From NCBI RefSeq assembly GCF_019312585.1, contig NZ_JAHWDP010000001.1, forward strand, positions 1 to 64,000: a stretch of 64,000 nucleotides of DNA, read 5' to 3'. Below are positions 8,778-17,057 of this stretch, piece by piece. The notes under the pieces were generated by a model, which saw only the letters and a program-made list of their open reading frames with translations, made no database searches and was not told where the DNA came from. Position numbers and translations under genes: made by a program. How positions within the stretch are numbered: the first letter of the stretch is position 1; each line of letters starts with the position of its first letter. Source of the DNA: Halomarinibacterium sedimenti. GTDB taxonomy: Bacteria > Bacteroidota > Bacteroidia > Flavobacteriales > Flavobacteriaceae.

Positions 8778-9846
8778 TTCGGAGAAGGTATATGGCTAAA
8801 ATACCGAAAACAAAATTAGGAAACCAAGTTGCCAAAAAAGGCGAAAATGTACTTTGTTCCGCAATGGTACCAAAGATCTTATCGAAGAATACGAAAATCA
8901 TTCCAATGCCTATTCCTATGGCTAAATTAATTCCCATTCCTCCTCTTCTTTTTACCGAAGAAACGGCTACTGCTATTATGGTTAAAATATAGGCAGATAC
9001 GGGCAAGCTCCATCGTTTGTAACGAACCACTTCGTACCTATTTATATAGGAAGATCCTTTTGCCTTTTCTCTCGCAATAAAACTATTAAGTTCAGTAAAA
9101 TTAAGCGTTTCTGCAATGTAAGCTACAGGCGTTAAATCTTCAATCTCAAAAGGAAAAATAGTATCTTTTTTTGGAGCTGAAACAATAGAATCTTCCCTTT
9201 CGCCAATAAACCGCTTGCTATAATTAAACAGGGTATACGTAGAATCTTCTTCGTTATAAACAATTCTATTGGCGGCTAATTTGTATTTCATTTTATTGCC
9301 GTCAAAATGCTCAAGAGAAAAGTCGTTTCCAGACTTTTCCTTCACATTAAAATAGCTTACATAAATATATTCGTTTTCATTAATTTGTCTATACACATTT
9401 GCCTGCTCTCGATCCTTACCTCGACTCTTATTGAGGTATCGATAACTAAACTCATTAAAACCTTTACTTGCAGTAGGAGCCAAATAATTCCCGAGGAAAA
9501 AAGCGCCAATACATACAATAGTGGCACCTATTATATAGGGTCGTAGAAAACGATAATAGGAGACTCCACTACTCAAAAAAGCAATTACTTCCGTGTTATT
9601 TGCCAATTTTGACGTAAACCAAATAATAGACAAAAACAAGAACAATGGAAATAATAAATTAGCGAAATACACCGTAAAGTCTAAATAGTAAATCGCTACC
9701 TGAATAAAAGGCACTTCGTTGGCTAGAATTTTATCAATTTTCTCGGCTAGGTTGATGGTAATTCCAATAGGAATAAAAAGCAACAAAAGGAGAATAAATG
9801 TCCCTAAGTACTTTCTTAAAATATATCGGTCGAGTATACTAAACAT
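8764..9846 (-). CDS. lptG: LptF/LptG family LPS-export permease
   Basis: 360 aa; inner-membrane half of the LptB2FG transporter that extracts LPS and drives it across the periplasm. It begins with FSILDRYILRKYLGTFILLL, typical of the YjgP/YjgQ family. Three N-terminal membrane segments, a periplasmic beta-jellyroll region (about 110-265) and three C-terminal membrane segments are visible. LptG rather than LptF is a best guess from length and general similarity. Its ATG overlaps the tgt stop in a TAATG arrangement, implying translational coupling. Confidence 0.88.
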   Translation of the reverse strand: MFSILDRYILRKYLGTFILLLLLFIPIGITINLAEKIDKILANEVPFIQVAIYYLDFTVYFANLLFPLFLFLSIIWFTSKLANNTEVIAFLSSGVSYYRFLRPYIIGATIVCIGAFFLGNYLAPTASKGFNEFSYRYLNKSRGKDREQANVYRQINENEYIYVSYFNVKEKSGNDFSLEHFDGNKMKYKLAANRIVYNEEDSTYTLFNYSKRFIGEREDSIVSAPKKDTIFPFEIEDLTPVAYIAETLNFTELNSFIAREKAKGSSYINRYEVVRYKRWSLPVSAYILTIIAVAVSSVKRRGGMGINLAIGIGIGMIFVFFDKIFGTIAEQSTFSPFLATWFPNFVFGILAIYLLRNAKR

Positions 9847-10976
9847 TACAGTCTTTTATCCATATTACGGACCATGGTGTTTTTCCAAGAGGCAAAATCT
9901 CCTGCTAATATATGCTTTCTCGCTTCACGAACCAACCAAAGGTAAAACCCTAAATTATGTATCGTAGCAATTTGTCTCCCAAGCATTTCATTCACAGTAA
10001 ATAAATGCCTTAAATAGGCTTTACTATAAGCAGTATCGACCCAAGTAATTCCCATTTCATCAATTTCTGAAAAATTGTCTTCCCACTTTTTATTTTTGAT
10101 ATTGATGGTGCCATTGGCTGTAAACAACATTCCGTTTCTTCCATTTCGTGTAGGCATGACACAGTCGAACATATCTATACCTAACGCAATATTTTCAAGA
10201 ATATTAATAGGTGTTCCTACTCCCATTAAATAGCGGGGTTTGTCTTCTGGTAAAATAGCGGTTACCACTTCTGTCATTTCGTACATTTCTTCGGCGGGTT
10301 CACCTACCGAAAGTCCGCCTATGGCATTCCCATCTGCTCCCACCGAAGCGATATATTCTGCAGATTGTTTCCGAAGATCTTTATAGGTACTCCCTTGAAC
10401 AATGGGAAAGAATGTCTGATTGTACCCATATTTTACCGGAAGCTTTTCAAGGTGCGAAATACATCTGTCTAACCAACGATGCGTCATATGCATCGACCGC
10501 TTTGCGTAATTATATTCGCAAGGATAAGGAGTACACTCATCAAATGCCATGATAATATCTGCACCAATCGTTCGCTGAATTTCCATCACATTTTCCGGTG
10601 TAAAAAAATGGGTACTTCCGTCAATATGTGATTTAAATTTGACACCTTCTTCTTTTATTTTTCTATTGGCTGAAAGAGAATATACTTGGTATCCCCCACT
10701 ATCGGTTAAAATATTTCGATCCCAATTCATGAACTTGTGCAGACCTCCTGCTTTTTCTAGAATTTGAGTCTGTGGGCGTAAGTATAAGTGATACGTATTT
10801 CCTAAAATAATATCAGGATTAATCTCTTCGGCCAATTCTTTTTGATGCACCCCTTTCACGGTACCCACTGTACCTACAGGCATAAAAATGGGTGTTTCCA
10901 CAACCCCGTGATCCAATGTAATGGTTCCTGCTCTTGCCTTAGATTGCTCGTCTTTTCCTTCTAACTTAAATTGCAT
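9846..10976 (-). CDS. tgt: tRNA-guanine(34) transglycosylase lacking zinc cysteines
   Basis: Exchanges guanine-34 for preQ1 in GUN anticodons during queuosine synthesis. It is 376 aa, full length, with the DSGGYQ catalytic block, GGLSVGEPAEEMYE and VMPTRNGRNGMLFT. The region aligning with the E. coli zinc site (C-x-C-x2-C before the YSRAYLHHL block) reads GITWVDTAYSKAYLRHL here, so all three Cys ligands are absent while the His of TIHNL remains. A zinc-free structural variant is therefore likely, probably lineage-wide in flavobacteria. It is first in the operon with lptG and the EamA transporter. Confidence 0.95.
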   Translation of the reverse strand: MQFKLEGKDEQSKARAGTITLDHGVVETPIFMPVGTVGTVKGVHQKELAEEINPDIILGNTYHLYLRPQTQILEKAGGLHKFMNWDRNILTDSGGYQVYSLSANRKIKEEGVKFKSHIDGSTHFFTPENVMEIQRTIGADIIMAFDECTPYPCEYNYAKRSMHMTHRWLDRCISHLEKLPVKYGYNQTFFPIVQGSTYKDLRKQSAEYIASVGADGNAIGGLSVGEPAEEMYEMTEVVTAILPEDKPRYLMGVGTPINILENIALGIDMFDCVMPTRNGRNGMLFTANGTINIKNKKWEDNFSEIDEMGITWVDTAYSKAYLRHLFTVNEMLGRQIATIHNLGFYLWLVREARKHILAGDFASWKNTMVRNMDKRL

Positions 10977-10998
10977 GAAATACTGTAAATTGAGTTGG

Positions 10999-11006
10999 CA
11001 AAGATA
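10999..11006 (-). promoter_or_regulatory. -7 promoter element for the tgt operon
   Basis: TATCTTTG on the minus strand, 23 bp before the tgt ATG. It matches TAnnTTTG and has the same TATCTTTGCCA form as the thrS promoter. I find no clear -33 TTTG at the right distance. Confidence 0.4.
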
Positions 11007-11102
11007 CCCTTTTATAAATTCTGATTTGAACTTTCCTAATTCAGAAATTTAACAACTGTTAACTAAAACCTTGAAATCGTTAATAACTGCTCAATTTTTC
11101 AC

Positions 11103-11133
11103 TTTGTCCCACTTTTTGAAAGTGGTATTTTTG
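11103..11133 (+). promoter_or_regulatory. Transketolase operon promoter
   Basis: TTTG (11103-11106), a 19-nt spacer and TATTTTTG (11126-11133), 22 bp before the ATG. An exact fit to the Bacteroidota consensus. Confidence 0.65.
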
Positions 11134-11155
11134 AAGCAGAAAAAACAAATACTCT

Positions 11156-12001
11156 ATGCCAGATATGCAACATCTCAACGACTTGGTAATTCAAGTACGG
11201 AGAGATATTTTAAGACAGGTGCACAAAGTGAATTCGGGCCATCCAGGCGGTTCACTGGGATGCACCGAATTTTTTGTAGCCCTATTCCAAGAATTGATGG
11301 ATAGAAAGGAAGGTTTCAATATGGATGGAAAAGGAGAAGATATTTTCTTCCTTTCCAACGGCCATATCTCTCCTGTGTTCTATAGTGTTTTAGCACGTTC
11401 TGGCTACTTCCCAGTGGAAGAATTAAATACCTTTCGGTTACTAAATTCACGATTACAAGGACACCCAACTACGCATGAAGGCCTTCCAGGAATTCGAATT
11501 GCTTCTGGATCTTTAGGACAAGGAATTTCTGTAGCAATAGGTGCAGCTCATTCAAAAAAGTTGAATAACGATTCGCATCTTGTTTATACACTTTGCGGAG
11601 ATGGAGAATTACAAGAGGGACAGAATTGGGAAGCGATAATGTATGCTGCCGGAAACAAAGTAGACAACCTTATTGTAACGGTAGATTATAATGGCCAACA
11701 AATTGATGGTTCTACAGACAATGTCCTTCCGTTAGGAAACTTAAAAGGAAAGTTTGAAGCTTTTGGTTGGGATGTAATGGAGATTGAACAAGGTAACAAT
11801 CTGGAAGCTATTATGAACAGGATGAAAACGGCAAAATCTAAAACTGGAAATGGAAAGCCAGTGTGTGTATTGTTGCATACAGTGATGGGTCATGGTGTTG
11901 ATTTTATGATGCATACCCACGATTGGCACGGAAAAGCACCTAACGACGAGCAGTTAGAAATTGCACTTTCTCAAAACCCAGTGACTCTTGGGGATTATTA
12001 A
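11156..12001 (+). CDS. Transketolase, N-terminal (thiamine diphosphate-binding) subunit
   Basis: First half of a split transketolase, moving two-carbon ketol units in the pentose phosphate pathway. 281 aa. It carries the pyrophosphate-binding domain with SGHPGGSLG, SGSLGQGISVAIGAA and the thiamine motif CGDGELQEGQNWEA (GDG...N). It stops where single-chain enzymes would continue into the pyrimidine-binding domain, which is supplied by the next gene. ATG at 11156 follows its promoter; a gap of 16 bp leads to the partner. Confidence 0.94.
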   Translation: MPDMQHLNDLVIQVRRDILRQVHKVNSGHPGGSLGCTEFFVALFQELMDRKEGFNMDGKGEDIFFLSNGHISPVFYSVLARSGYFPVEELNTFRLLNSRLQGHPTTHEGLPGIRIASGSLGQGISVAIGAAHSKKLNNDSHLVYTLCGDGELQEGQNWEAIMYAAGNKVDNLIVTVDYNGQQIDGSTDNVLPLGNLKGKFEAFGWDVMEIEQGNNLEAIMNRMKTAKSKTGNGKPVCVLLHTVMGHGVDFMMHTHDWHGKAPNDEQLEIALSQNPVTLGDY

Positions 12002-12017
12002 TTCGGAAAAAAACACG

Positions 12018-12971
12018 ATGAAAAAATATATAGATTCAGGTAAAAAAGATACACGTTCTGGCTTTGGTGCAGGGCTTACCGAACTCGGAAAAACCCACCC
12101 CAATGTGGTTGCTCTTTGCGCCGATTTAACAGGCTCTTTAAAAATGGATGATTTTAAAGCAAATCATCCAGAGCGATTCTTTCAAGTAGGAATTGCCGAA
12201 GCAAATATGATGGGAATTGCTGCTGGATTAACCATTGGAGGAAAAATTCCTTTTACAGGAACATTTGCTAATTTCTCAACGGGAAGAGTGTACGATCAAA
12301 TTCGTCAGAGTATCGCTTACAGTCATAAAAATGTGAAAATATGTGCTTCACACGCAGGCTTGACATTAGGGGAAGATGGTGCCACCCATCAAATTTTAGA
12401 GGATATTGGCTTAATGAAAATGCTGCCAGGAATGACTGTAATTAACACCTGTGATTACAACCAGACCAAAGCCGCTACCATAGCCATTGCAGATCACCAC
12501 GGACCTGTGTATTTACGATTTGGAAGACCCAAAGTTGCCAATTTCACTCCAGAAAACCAATCATTCGAAATTGGAAAAGCAGTACAACTACAAGAAGGTA
12601 ATGACGTTACGATTATTGCCACAGGACATTTGGTTTGGGAAGCGTTAAAAGCTGCTGAAACATTAAATGAACAAGGAGTTTCTGCCGATGTCATTAACAT
12701 CCATACCATTAAACCTTTAGATTCTCAGGCTATTCTAAAAAGCGTTAAAAAAACAGGCTGTGTTGTTACTGCAGAAGAACATAATTATTTAGGAGGCCTT
12801 GGGGAAAGTGTTGCAAGAGTCCTTGCACAAAATAACCCAACACCACAAGAAATTGTTGCTACTCAAGATACTTTTGGGGAGTCTGGTACTCCAGAACAAC
12901 TTATGGAAAAATATGGATTAAATGCTGCAGCTATTACCAAAGCAGCATTGAAGGTGATGACAAGGAAGTAA
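12018..12971 (+). CDS. Transketolase, C-terminal subunit
   Basis: Second half of the split transketolase: pyrimidine-binding domain (about 10-170, with QVGIAEANMMGIAAGL and the catalytic Glu) and C-terminal Rossmann-like domain. I choose ATG at 12018 (MKKYIDSGKKDTRSGFGAGL), giving 317 aa; a longer reading from 11988 overlaps the upstream stop and adds an unsupported leader. The two subunits probably form an alpha2beta2 enzyme equal to one full transketolase dimer. A strong terminator follows. Confidence 0.94.
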   Translation: MKKYIDSGKKDTRSGFGAGLTELGKTHPNVVALCADLTGSLKMDDFKANHPERFFQVGIAEANMMGIAAGLTIGGKIPFTGTFANFSTGRVYDQIRQSIAYSHKNVKICASHAGLTLGEDGATHQILEDIGLMKMLPGMTVINTCDYNQTKAATIAIADHHGPVYLRFGRPKVANFTPENQSFEIGKAVQLQEGNDVTIIATGHLVWEALKAAETLNEQGVSADVINIHTIKPLDSQAILKSVKKTGCVVTAEEHNYLGGLGESVARVLAQNNPTPQEIVATQDTFGESGTPEQLMEKYGLNAAAITKAALKVMTRK

Positions 12972-12993
12972 TATCTTTTTTTGTACCCTAATC

Positions 12994-13022
12994 AAAAAGT
13001 CCCGCATTTTGCGGGACTTTTT
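12994..13022. terminator. Bidirectional terminator after transketolase
   Basis: AAAAAGTCCCGCA (12994-13006), TTT loop, TGCGGGACTTTTT (13010-13022): a perfect 13-bp stem with T-run on both strands. It serves the transketolase operon and the convergent FKBP lipoprotein gene. Confidence 0.88.
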
Positions 13023-13025
13023 GAT

Positions 13026-14051
13026 TTAAAGGGTGCTATCTAAGTAATCTGGCAAACCATCGCCATTAGCGTCTTTATATTCCAAAGTGGTAATGGTGGT
13101 TTCCATGGTACTTTCATTGTAGACACTATTTACTTCAAACTCATCTGCGCCTAGTTCAGGATAAGGATCTCCTTCTGCTAAAATATATTCGCGAACAGTT
13201 ATTTCTTGAATGGTAGGTCTTCCGTCATTATCGTCATCCGTATCAAAATAATTGGGCAGTCCATCGTTATCTGTATCGTCATCTTCCTCAATTTTATTTC
13301 CATTTAAATCTTCATAAAATGTTGGAATACCATCACCATCTTGATCACCAACTCTGGTGGTATACAATTGAAATGTAAAGATTAATTGAGAATAAAAGGG
13401 TATTGGAGAACCGTTTGGCGGACTCACATAATATCCTAATCCTGAAGGAATAAAGACAGCACCTACACCATAATTTTCAAAACTTACCGTACCATCTGGA
13501 TTAGTAATTGGGCCTGTTGGTGAGGTTTTAAACTCAATCATTCCATCTTGAAACCCATTAACAACGGCTGTTAAATCAAAACTCACAGGACTTGCTGCAC
13601 TATCAAATAAACTTGAGTAAGGCGATAACGTAAATTCAGTATTTAAAAACCTACCTTCATACCTAAGGGTAACTACATCTGCAAAAGTTGGCTTTTGACC
13701 CCCGCCTTCAAGGGCATTTAAGTAGTATAACGTATAGTTAACTCCATCTGCCACACGATCTGGAACCGTTTTTGAAGATACTTGATCTATTAAAGGAATC
13801 TTATTTGCATTATCCCCAGCAATGGTATCGAACTTTATTTTGTAGTCAAAATTGGCTGGAGGATTGGCAAATTCTTCGTAATTATAAAAGTGTGTTTGCA
13901 AGTACTCTTCTATAATAGCAACAGAAACAGGGGCCTCTTCTCCTCTATCTCTTGCAGGAACAAAAGTGACACCGTCGTCCTTCTTGTTACAAGAAAAAAC
14001 AGTGAACAGTAGTACCGCTATTATGGAAAGTAAAAAAACAGATTTCTTCAT
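13026..14051 (-). CDS. FKBP-type peptidyl-prolyl isomerase lipoprotein with calcium-type repeats
   Basis: Probable periplasmic proline isomerase lipoprotein. I start at ATG 14051 (MKKSVFLLSIIAVLL), ahead of the lipobox VFSC, instead of a further-upstream ATG that adds 12 residues before the signal peptide. The middle (about 95-235) matches an FKBP domain (VTLRYEGRFLNTEF, VVNGFQDGMIEFK, IPSGLGYY, FYSQLIFTFQLY). The C-terminus holds thrombospondin type-3-like Asp-rich repeats (DQDGDGIP, DTDNDGLPNYFD, DANGDGLPDYLD), which normally bind calcium. Some FKBP active-site aromatics are not obvious, so it may be chaperone-like. An FKBP plus TSP3 fusion is unusual. About 342 aa. Confidence 0.85.
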   Translation of the reverse strand: MKKSVFLLSIIAVLLFTVFSCNKKDDGVTFVPARDRGEEAPVSVAIIEEYLQTHFYNYEEFANPPANFDYKIKFDTIAGDNANKIPLIDQVSSKTVPDRVADGVNYTLYYLNALEGGGQKPTFADVVTLRYEGRFLNTEFTLSPYSSLFDSAASPVSFDLTAVVNGFQDGMIEFKTSPTGPITNPDGTVSFENYGVGAVFIPSGLGYYVSPPNGSPIPFYSQLIFTFQLYTTRVGDQDGDGIPTFYEDLNGNKIEEDDDTDNDGLPNYFDTDDDNDGRPTIQEITVREYILAEGDPYPELGADEFEVNSVYNESTMETTITTLEYKDANGDGLPDYLDSTL

Positions 14052-14129
14052 CTTCAATTTTTTGATGGCGCAAGATACAATTTTCAACTATTTTTGTAAT
14101 GGCTTTAACGTAGATTTAAACGCTTTTAT

Positions 14130-14504
14130 ATGCGAATAGATAAATATTTATGGTGTACACGATATTTTAAAACCCGAAATATCGCTACACAGGTATGTAA
14201 AAAGGGAGCCATTAAAGTAAATAACGAGCCTGTTAAACCCTCCCGAGAGGTATATCCTGGGGATACTATTACAGTGAGAAAAGATCAAATTCATTATACA
14301 CTTGAGGTAATAGATATTCCCGAAAACCGTGTTGGTGCTAAGTTGGTAAACCTATATAGAGTTGACACAACCCCACCTGAAGCGTTTAAAAATCAAGAAC
14401 TATTAAAATACTCAAAAGAGTATTATCGCAAAAAAGGAGTGGGAAGACCTACCAAAAAAGATCGAAGAGACCTAGAGGATTTTACAGACACAACCGAAGA
14501 CTAA
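14130..14504 (+). CDS. S4-domain RNA-binding protein (Hsp15/HslR-like)
   Basis: 124 aa. The N-terminal S4 domain (about 1-60, MRIDKYLWCTRYFKTRNIAT, then GAIKVNNEPVKPSREVYPGDTI) is typical of HslR/Hsp15, which binds 50S subunits carrying stalled nascent chains and helps recycle them. The C-terminus is a basic tail (YYRKKGVGRPTKKDRRD) as in this family. A TATTTTTG -7-like element sits at 14089-14096, although its nearest TTTG is 24 bp upstream, slightly long. The phosphoribosyltransferase gene begins 17 bp after its stop. Confidence 0.85.
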   Translation: MRIDKYLWCTRYFKTRNIATQVCKKGAIKVNNEPVKPSREVYPGDTITVRKDQIHYTLEVIDIPENRVGAKLVNLYRVDTTPPEAFKNQELLKYSKEYYRKKGVGRPTKKDRRDLEDFTDTTED

Positions 14505-14509
14505 TTTAT

Positions 14510-14517
14510 TATCTTTG
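14510..14517 (+). promoter_or_regulatory. Possible -7 element placing the PRTase start near the mRNA 5' end
   Basis: TATCTTTG, ending 4 bp before the ATG at 14522. If used, the transcript would be leaderless or nearly so. No good -33 element is visible, so the gene may simply be read from the upstream S4 gene. Confidence 0.25.
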
Positions 14518-14521
14518 CCGT

Positions 14522-15022
14522 ATGCAAACAACCACAGTAATATTAAATCATCGCGAGATTGTCCATAAAATTAGAAGAATGGCCTATCAGGTTTATGAAA
14601 CTAATGTTAATGAAACCGAGGTTGTAATTGCTGGGATACACGAGAATGGTTTTATTCTCGCCAAAAAGCTAAAATCCCAAGTTGAAAAAATAGCACCTTT
14701 TAAAGTGATTTTATGTGAAGTCACTATGGATAAAAAAAATCCTATTAACACTGTGAAAACTTCATTAAAATTATCTGAGATTGAAAATAAGTCGGTAGTA
14801 TTGGTGGACGATGTGCTTAACTCAGGTACTACTTTAATTTATGGAGTAAAACATTTTTTGGACATACCCTTAAAACAATTTAAAACGGCAGTTCTAGCAG
14901 ACAGAAATCACAAAAAATATCCTGTAAAAGCAGATTTCAAAGGGATTTCACTTTCTACATCCATAAATGAAAATGTGGTTGTCGATTTTGCAAAGAACAA
15001 CTACAGTATTTCTTTAAAATAG
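14522..15022 (+). CDS. PyrR-like phosphoribosyltransferase
   Basis: 166 aa, one type I phosphoribosyltransferase domain. The PRPP-binding loop reads VVLVDDVLNSGTT, and an N-terminal hood region precedes it. The length fits PyrR, which in some bacteria regulates pyr genes or acts as uracil phosphoribosyltransferase, but it could be another purine/pyrimidine PRTase; no pyr gene or attenuator is nearby. Its last 9 bp overlap the convergent aroK. Confidence 0.8.
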   Translation: MQTTTVILNHREIVHKIRRMAYQVYETNVNETEVVIAGIHENGFILAKKLKSQVEKIAPFKVILCEVTMDKKNPINTVKTSLKLSEIENKSVVLVDDVLNSGTTLIYGVKHFLDIPLKQFKTAVLADRNHKKYPVKADFKGISLSTSINENVVVDFAKNNYSISLK

Positions 15023-15538
15023 CTGAAAGAGAATTTTCTCTACAATTTCTTTTTCTGAAAGACCATCACATGCAACAGTAATGTTTGCTTGATTGTAGTA
15101 ATAACTCCTTTCAAAAAGATGCTTTCTTATAAAATCGTTTAATACCTCCTTTGATTTTATATGAGAAATAAGAGGTCTACTTTCTTTCTCTTTCCACAGG
15201 CGTTCTGTAAGCGTATCTACAGAACATTTTAGATATATAGTTAATACATTATTACTACCCAATAAGTCCTTCATAACAGAGCCATAACAAGGTGTTCCCC
15301 CTCCAGTAGCTAGAATTAAATTTGAATTTTCTGAAAGTATTTTCTGAAGTAGTATTGCCTCCCTTTTTCGGAAATAAATTTCGCCTTTGGTTTCAAAAAG
15401 TTGACTAATAGAACTTTTTTCAGAAGTTTCAATATAAGTATCTAAATCTTGAAAGGGAATATCCAATACTTGTGAAAGATGTTTCCCTAGTAAAGATTTT
15501 CCCGATCCCATATAACCAATTAAAACCAATTTCATCAT
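15014..15538 (-). CDS. aroK: Shikimate kinase
   Basis: Phosphorylates shikimate at the 3-hydroxyl, fifth step of the chorismate pathway. 174 aa, usual length. Walker A reads GYMGSGKS, followed by the shikimate-binding DLDTYIE, the KGEIYFRKRE block and ATGGGTP. The start is ATGATG, so the next codon (15535) is equally possible. No other aro gene is adjacent. It overlaps the convergent phosphoribosyltransferase at its 3' end. Confidence 0.94.
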   Translation of the reverse strand: MMKLVLIGYMGSGKSLLGKHLSQVLDIPFQDLDTYIETSEKSSISQLFETKGEIYFRKREAILLQKILSENSNLILATGGGTPCYGSVMKDLLGSNNVLTIYLKCSVDTLTERLWKEKESRPLISHIKSKEVLNDFIRKHLFERSYYYNQANITVACDGLSEKEIVEKILFQLF

Positions 15539-15559
15539 TATATACTAGTTGCTATATCT

Positions 15560-15625
15560 GAAGATGCAATGCCCAAGCTAGTCATCTTCGAAGTGTTTAT
15601 TAAATATTTAATGGGCATTTTTGAT
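15560..15625. repeat. Overlapping inverted repeats upstream of aroK
   Basis: GAAGATG (15560-15566) pairs with CATCTTC (15583-15589), and AATGCCCA (15568-15575) pairs with TGGGCATT (15612-15619), the latter followed by TTTTGATT. The two hairpins interleave and so exclude each other. Function unknown: a minor terminator or operator is possible. The rest of 15626-15695 is AT-rich with nothing recognised. Confidence 0.3.
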
Positions 15626-15695
15626 TAACAAATATCGTAATATCTCTAATGAAAATGGTTAATTTAAAAGATTAATAAATTTCTATTAATTTTAC

Positions 15696-15734
15696 TTTGC
15701 TTAATAAACATAATGATATTATATTTGCACCCGC
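15696..15734 (+). promoter_or_regulatory. tRNA operon promoter with CACCCGC start-point box
   Basis: TTTG (15696-15699), a 20-nt spacer, TATATTTG (15720-15727), then CACCCGC (15728-15734). The TATATTTGCACCCGC block is identical to that of the leftward promoter at 288-325. Downstream, GCGGGTG (15760-15766) can pair with CACCCGC, giving a 5' leader hairpin in the precursor. Confidence 0.75.
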
Positions 15735-15788
15735 AAACAGAGAAATTTTTTGTTTGGAAGCGGGTGACAAGCCCGCTAAATTTTTAAT

Positions 15789-15861
15789 GACCTGGTAGCT
15801 CAGTTGGTAGAGCACCTCCCTTTTAAGGAGGTGGTCCTGGGTTCGAGCCCCAGCCAGGTCA
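15789..15861 (+). tRNA. tRNA-Lys(UUU)
   Basis: 73 nt. The acceptor stem GACCTGG pairs with CCAGGTC (15854-15860), discriminator A. The D arm contains AGCTCAGTTGGTAGAGC. Anticodon stem CCTCC/GGAGG encloses loop CTTTTAA with anticodon TTT, and the T arm is CTGGG TTCGAGC CCCAG. CCA is not encoded (ACA follows the stem). Confidence 0.97.
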
Positions 15862-15913
15862 CAAAGAAAAAGTCGGAACTTAGGGTTCGACTTTTTAGTT
15901 TACTGCAATACCT

Positions 15914-15996
15914 ACCGAGGTGCTGGAACTGGTAGACAGGCATGGTTGAGGGCCATGTGTCCTAAGGACGTGTGGGTTCGATTCCCATTCTCGGTA
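15914..15996 (+). tRNA. tRNA-Leu(GAG)
   Basis: 83 nt class II tRNA with a long variable arm. The acceptor ACCGAGG pairs with TCTCGGT (one G-T), discriminator A as expected for Leu. Anticodon stem CATGG/CCATG with loop TTGAGGG gives anticodon GAG. The T arm contains GGGTTCGATTCCC. CCA is not encoded. It follows tRNA-Lys by 52 bp and probably shares its promoter. Confidence 0.95.
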
Positions 15997-15998
15997 CA

Positions 15999-16028
15999 AA
16001 AAACGCTGAATCCCCGGCGTTTTTTTTA
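15999..16028 (+). terminator. Terminator of the tRNA operon
   Basis: AACGCT / GGCGTT stem with an A-run before and eight T after. The stem is short but the position directly after tRNA-Leu fits. Confidence 0.6.
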
Positions 16029-16046
16029 TTCCAAATCCATTCCTTG

Positions 16047-16080
16047 TTTGTTTAATAATTCAATAATAATAATAAACAAT
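16047..16080. promoter_or_regulatory. Candidate operator upstream of the MerR gene
   Basis: TTTGTTTA (16047-16054) and TAAACAAT (16073-16080) form a dyad with an 18-bp spacer. It resembles the perfect dyad before crtI (17062-17095), which suggests that the same regulator binds both and controls itself. Confidence 0.4.
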
Positions 16081-16128
16081 ATTTCATTTTGAGTAACAAT
16101 TTTTAGTACCTTCGCTTAAATTGTTAGT

Positions 16129-17034
16129 ATGTTTGTTAAGACACAATTCAGCATAAAAGACCTCGAAAACCTAAGTGGAGTAAAGGCTCACACCATTCGT
16201 ATTTGGGAAAAAAGATACAATCTTCTAGAGCCAGATCGTACTCAAACCAATATTCGATTTTACGATTTAGAAAACCTAAAGCGTTTACTAAATGTTTCCT
16301 TTTTGTACAATGAAGGCTACAAAATTTCGAAGATTGCAAATCTCGACGAAAAAGAAATTACGCAAATAATTCAGGAAAAAGAGGGAGAAAATAAGGAAGG
16401 ATATGCCTTACAAGCCTTTAAAACAGCCATGTTTGACTTTGATTATCACTCCTTTGCTAAAGCGTATAATAAAGTGGCTGAAACGAAATCTTTTAACCAA
16501 ATATTCTTCGATATCTTTATTCCCTTACTCACCGATATTGGTAATTTATGGTCTACAGGAAGTATCGACCCAGCACACGAACGATTTATTTCTGAAATCA
16601 TTAGGCAAAAAATCATGGTTGAAAACCATAAACTGCTTGAAAATCTAAAAGAAAAAAAAGCACCGCAATTTGCTTTATACCTACCCCACGAAGAAATTCA
16701 TGAAATTGGACTTCTTTTTGCCAATTACAAATTACTTTCAGAAGGTTTTACAACTATCTACTTAGGTAATAATATTCCGTTGGAAAGTTTAAAACACCTA
16801 CTTAAACACTATAACTCCCTTACGTTTTTATCTTACTTTACCGTAAAACCAGATCACGAAAGTGTTTATGAATACATCGACCGGTTTGAGAATGAAATTA
16901 GCTCTAAAAGCAATATGCAATTATGGTTAATGGGACTTAAAGTAAAAGATATTGATGATAAGAAATTACCTAAAAATGTAACTGTTATAAACAGTTTAAA
17001 AAGTTTGGAAGAAAAGATAACTTCATTAAAATAA
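16129..17034 (+). CDS. MerR-family regulator with B12-binding-like domain (CarH/LitR type)
   Basis: Probable transcriptional regulator of the adjacent carotenoid operon. The MerR winged helix (about 6-75, FSIKDLENLSGVKAHTIRIWEKRYNLL) is followed by a helical B12-cap region (about 95-185) and a Rossmann-like B12-binding domain (about 185-300) with EIHEIG, matching the DxHxxG cobalamin-ligand motif in its His and Gly. In the photoreceptor CarH a W-H pair and a Wx9EH motif cap adenosylcobalamin; here the Trp is followed by Ser, and the final His is Arg (WSTGSIDPAHER). Light sensing by the CarH mechanism is therefore uncertain. 301 aa. Confidence 0.88.
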   Translation: MFVKTQFSIKDLENLSGVKAHTIRIWEKRYNLLEPDRTQTNIRFYDLENLKRLLNVSFLYNEGYKISKIANLDEKEITQIIQEKEGENKEGYALQAFKTAMFDFDYHSFAKAYNKVAETKSFNQIFFDIFIPLLTDIGNLWSTGSIDPAHERFISEIIRQKIMVENHKLLENLKEKKAPQFALYLPHEEIHEIGLLFANYKLLSEGFTTIYLGNNIPLESLKHLLKHYNSLTFLSYFTVKPDHESVYEYIDRFENEISSKSNMQLWLMGLKVKDIDDKKLPKNVTVINSLKSLEEKITSLK

Positions 17035-17057
17035 TCTTAAATTTTTAAACAAGTTCA

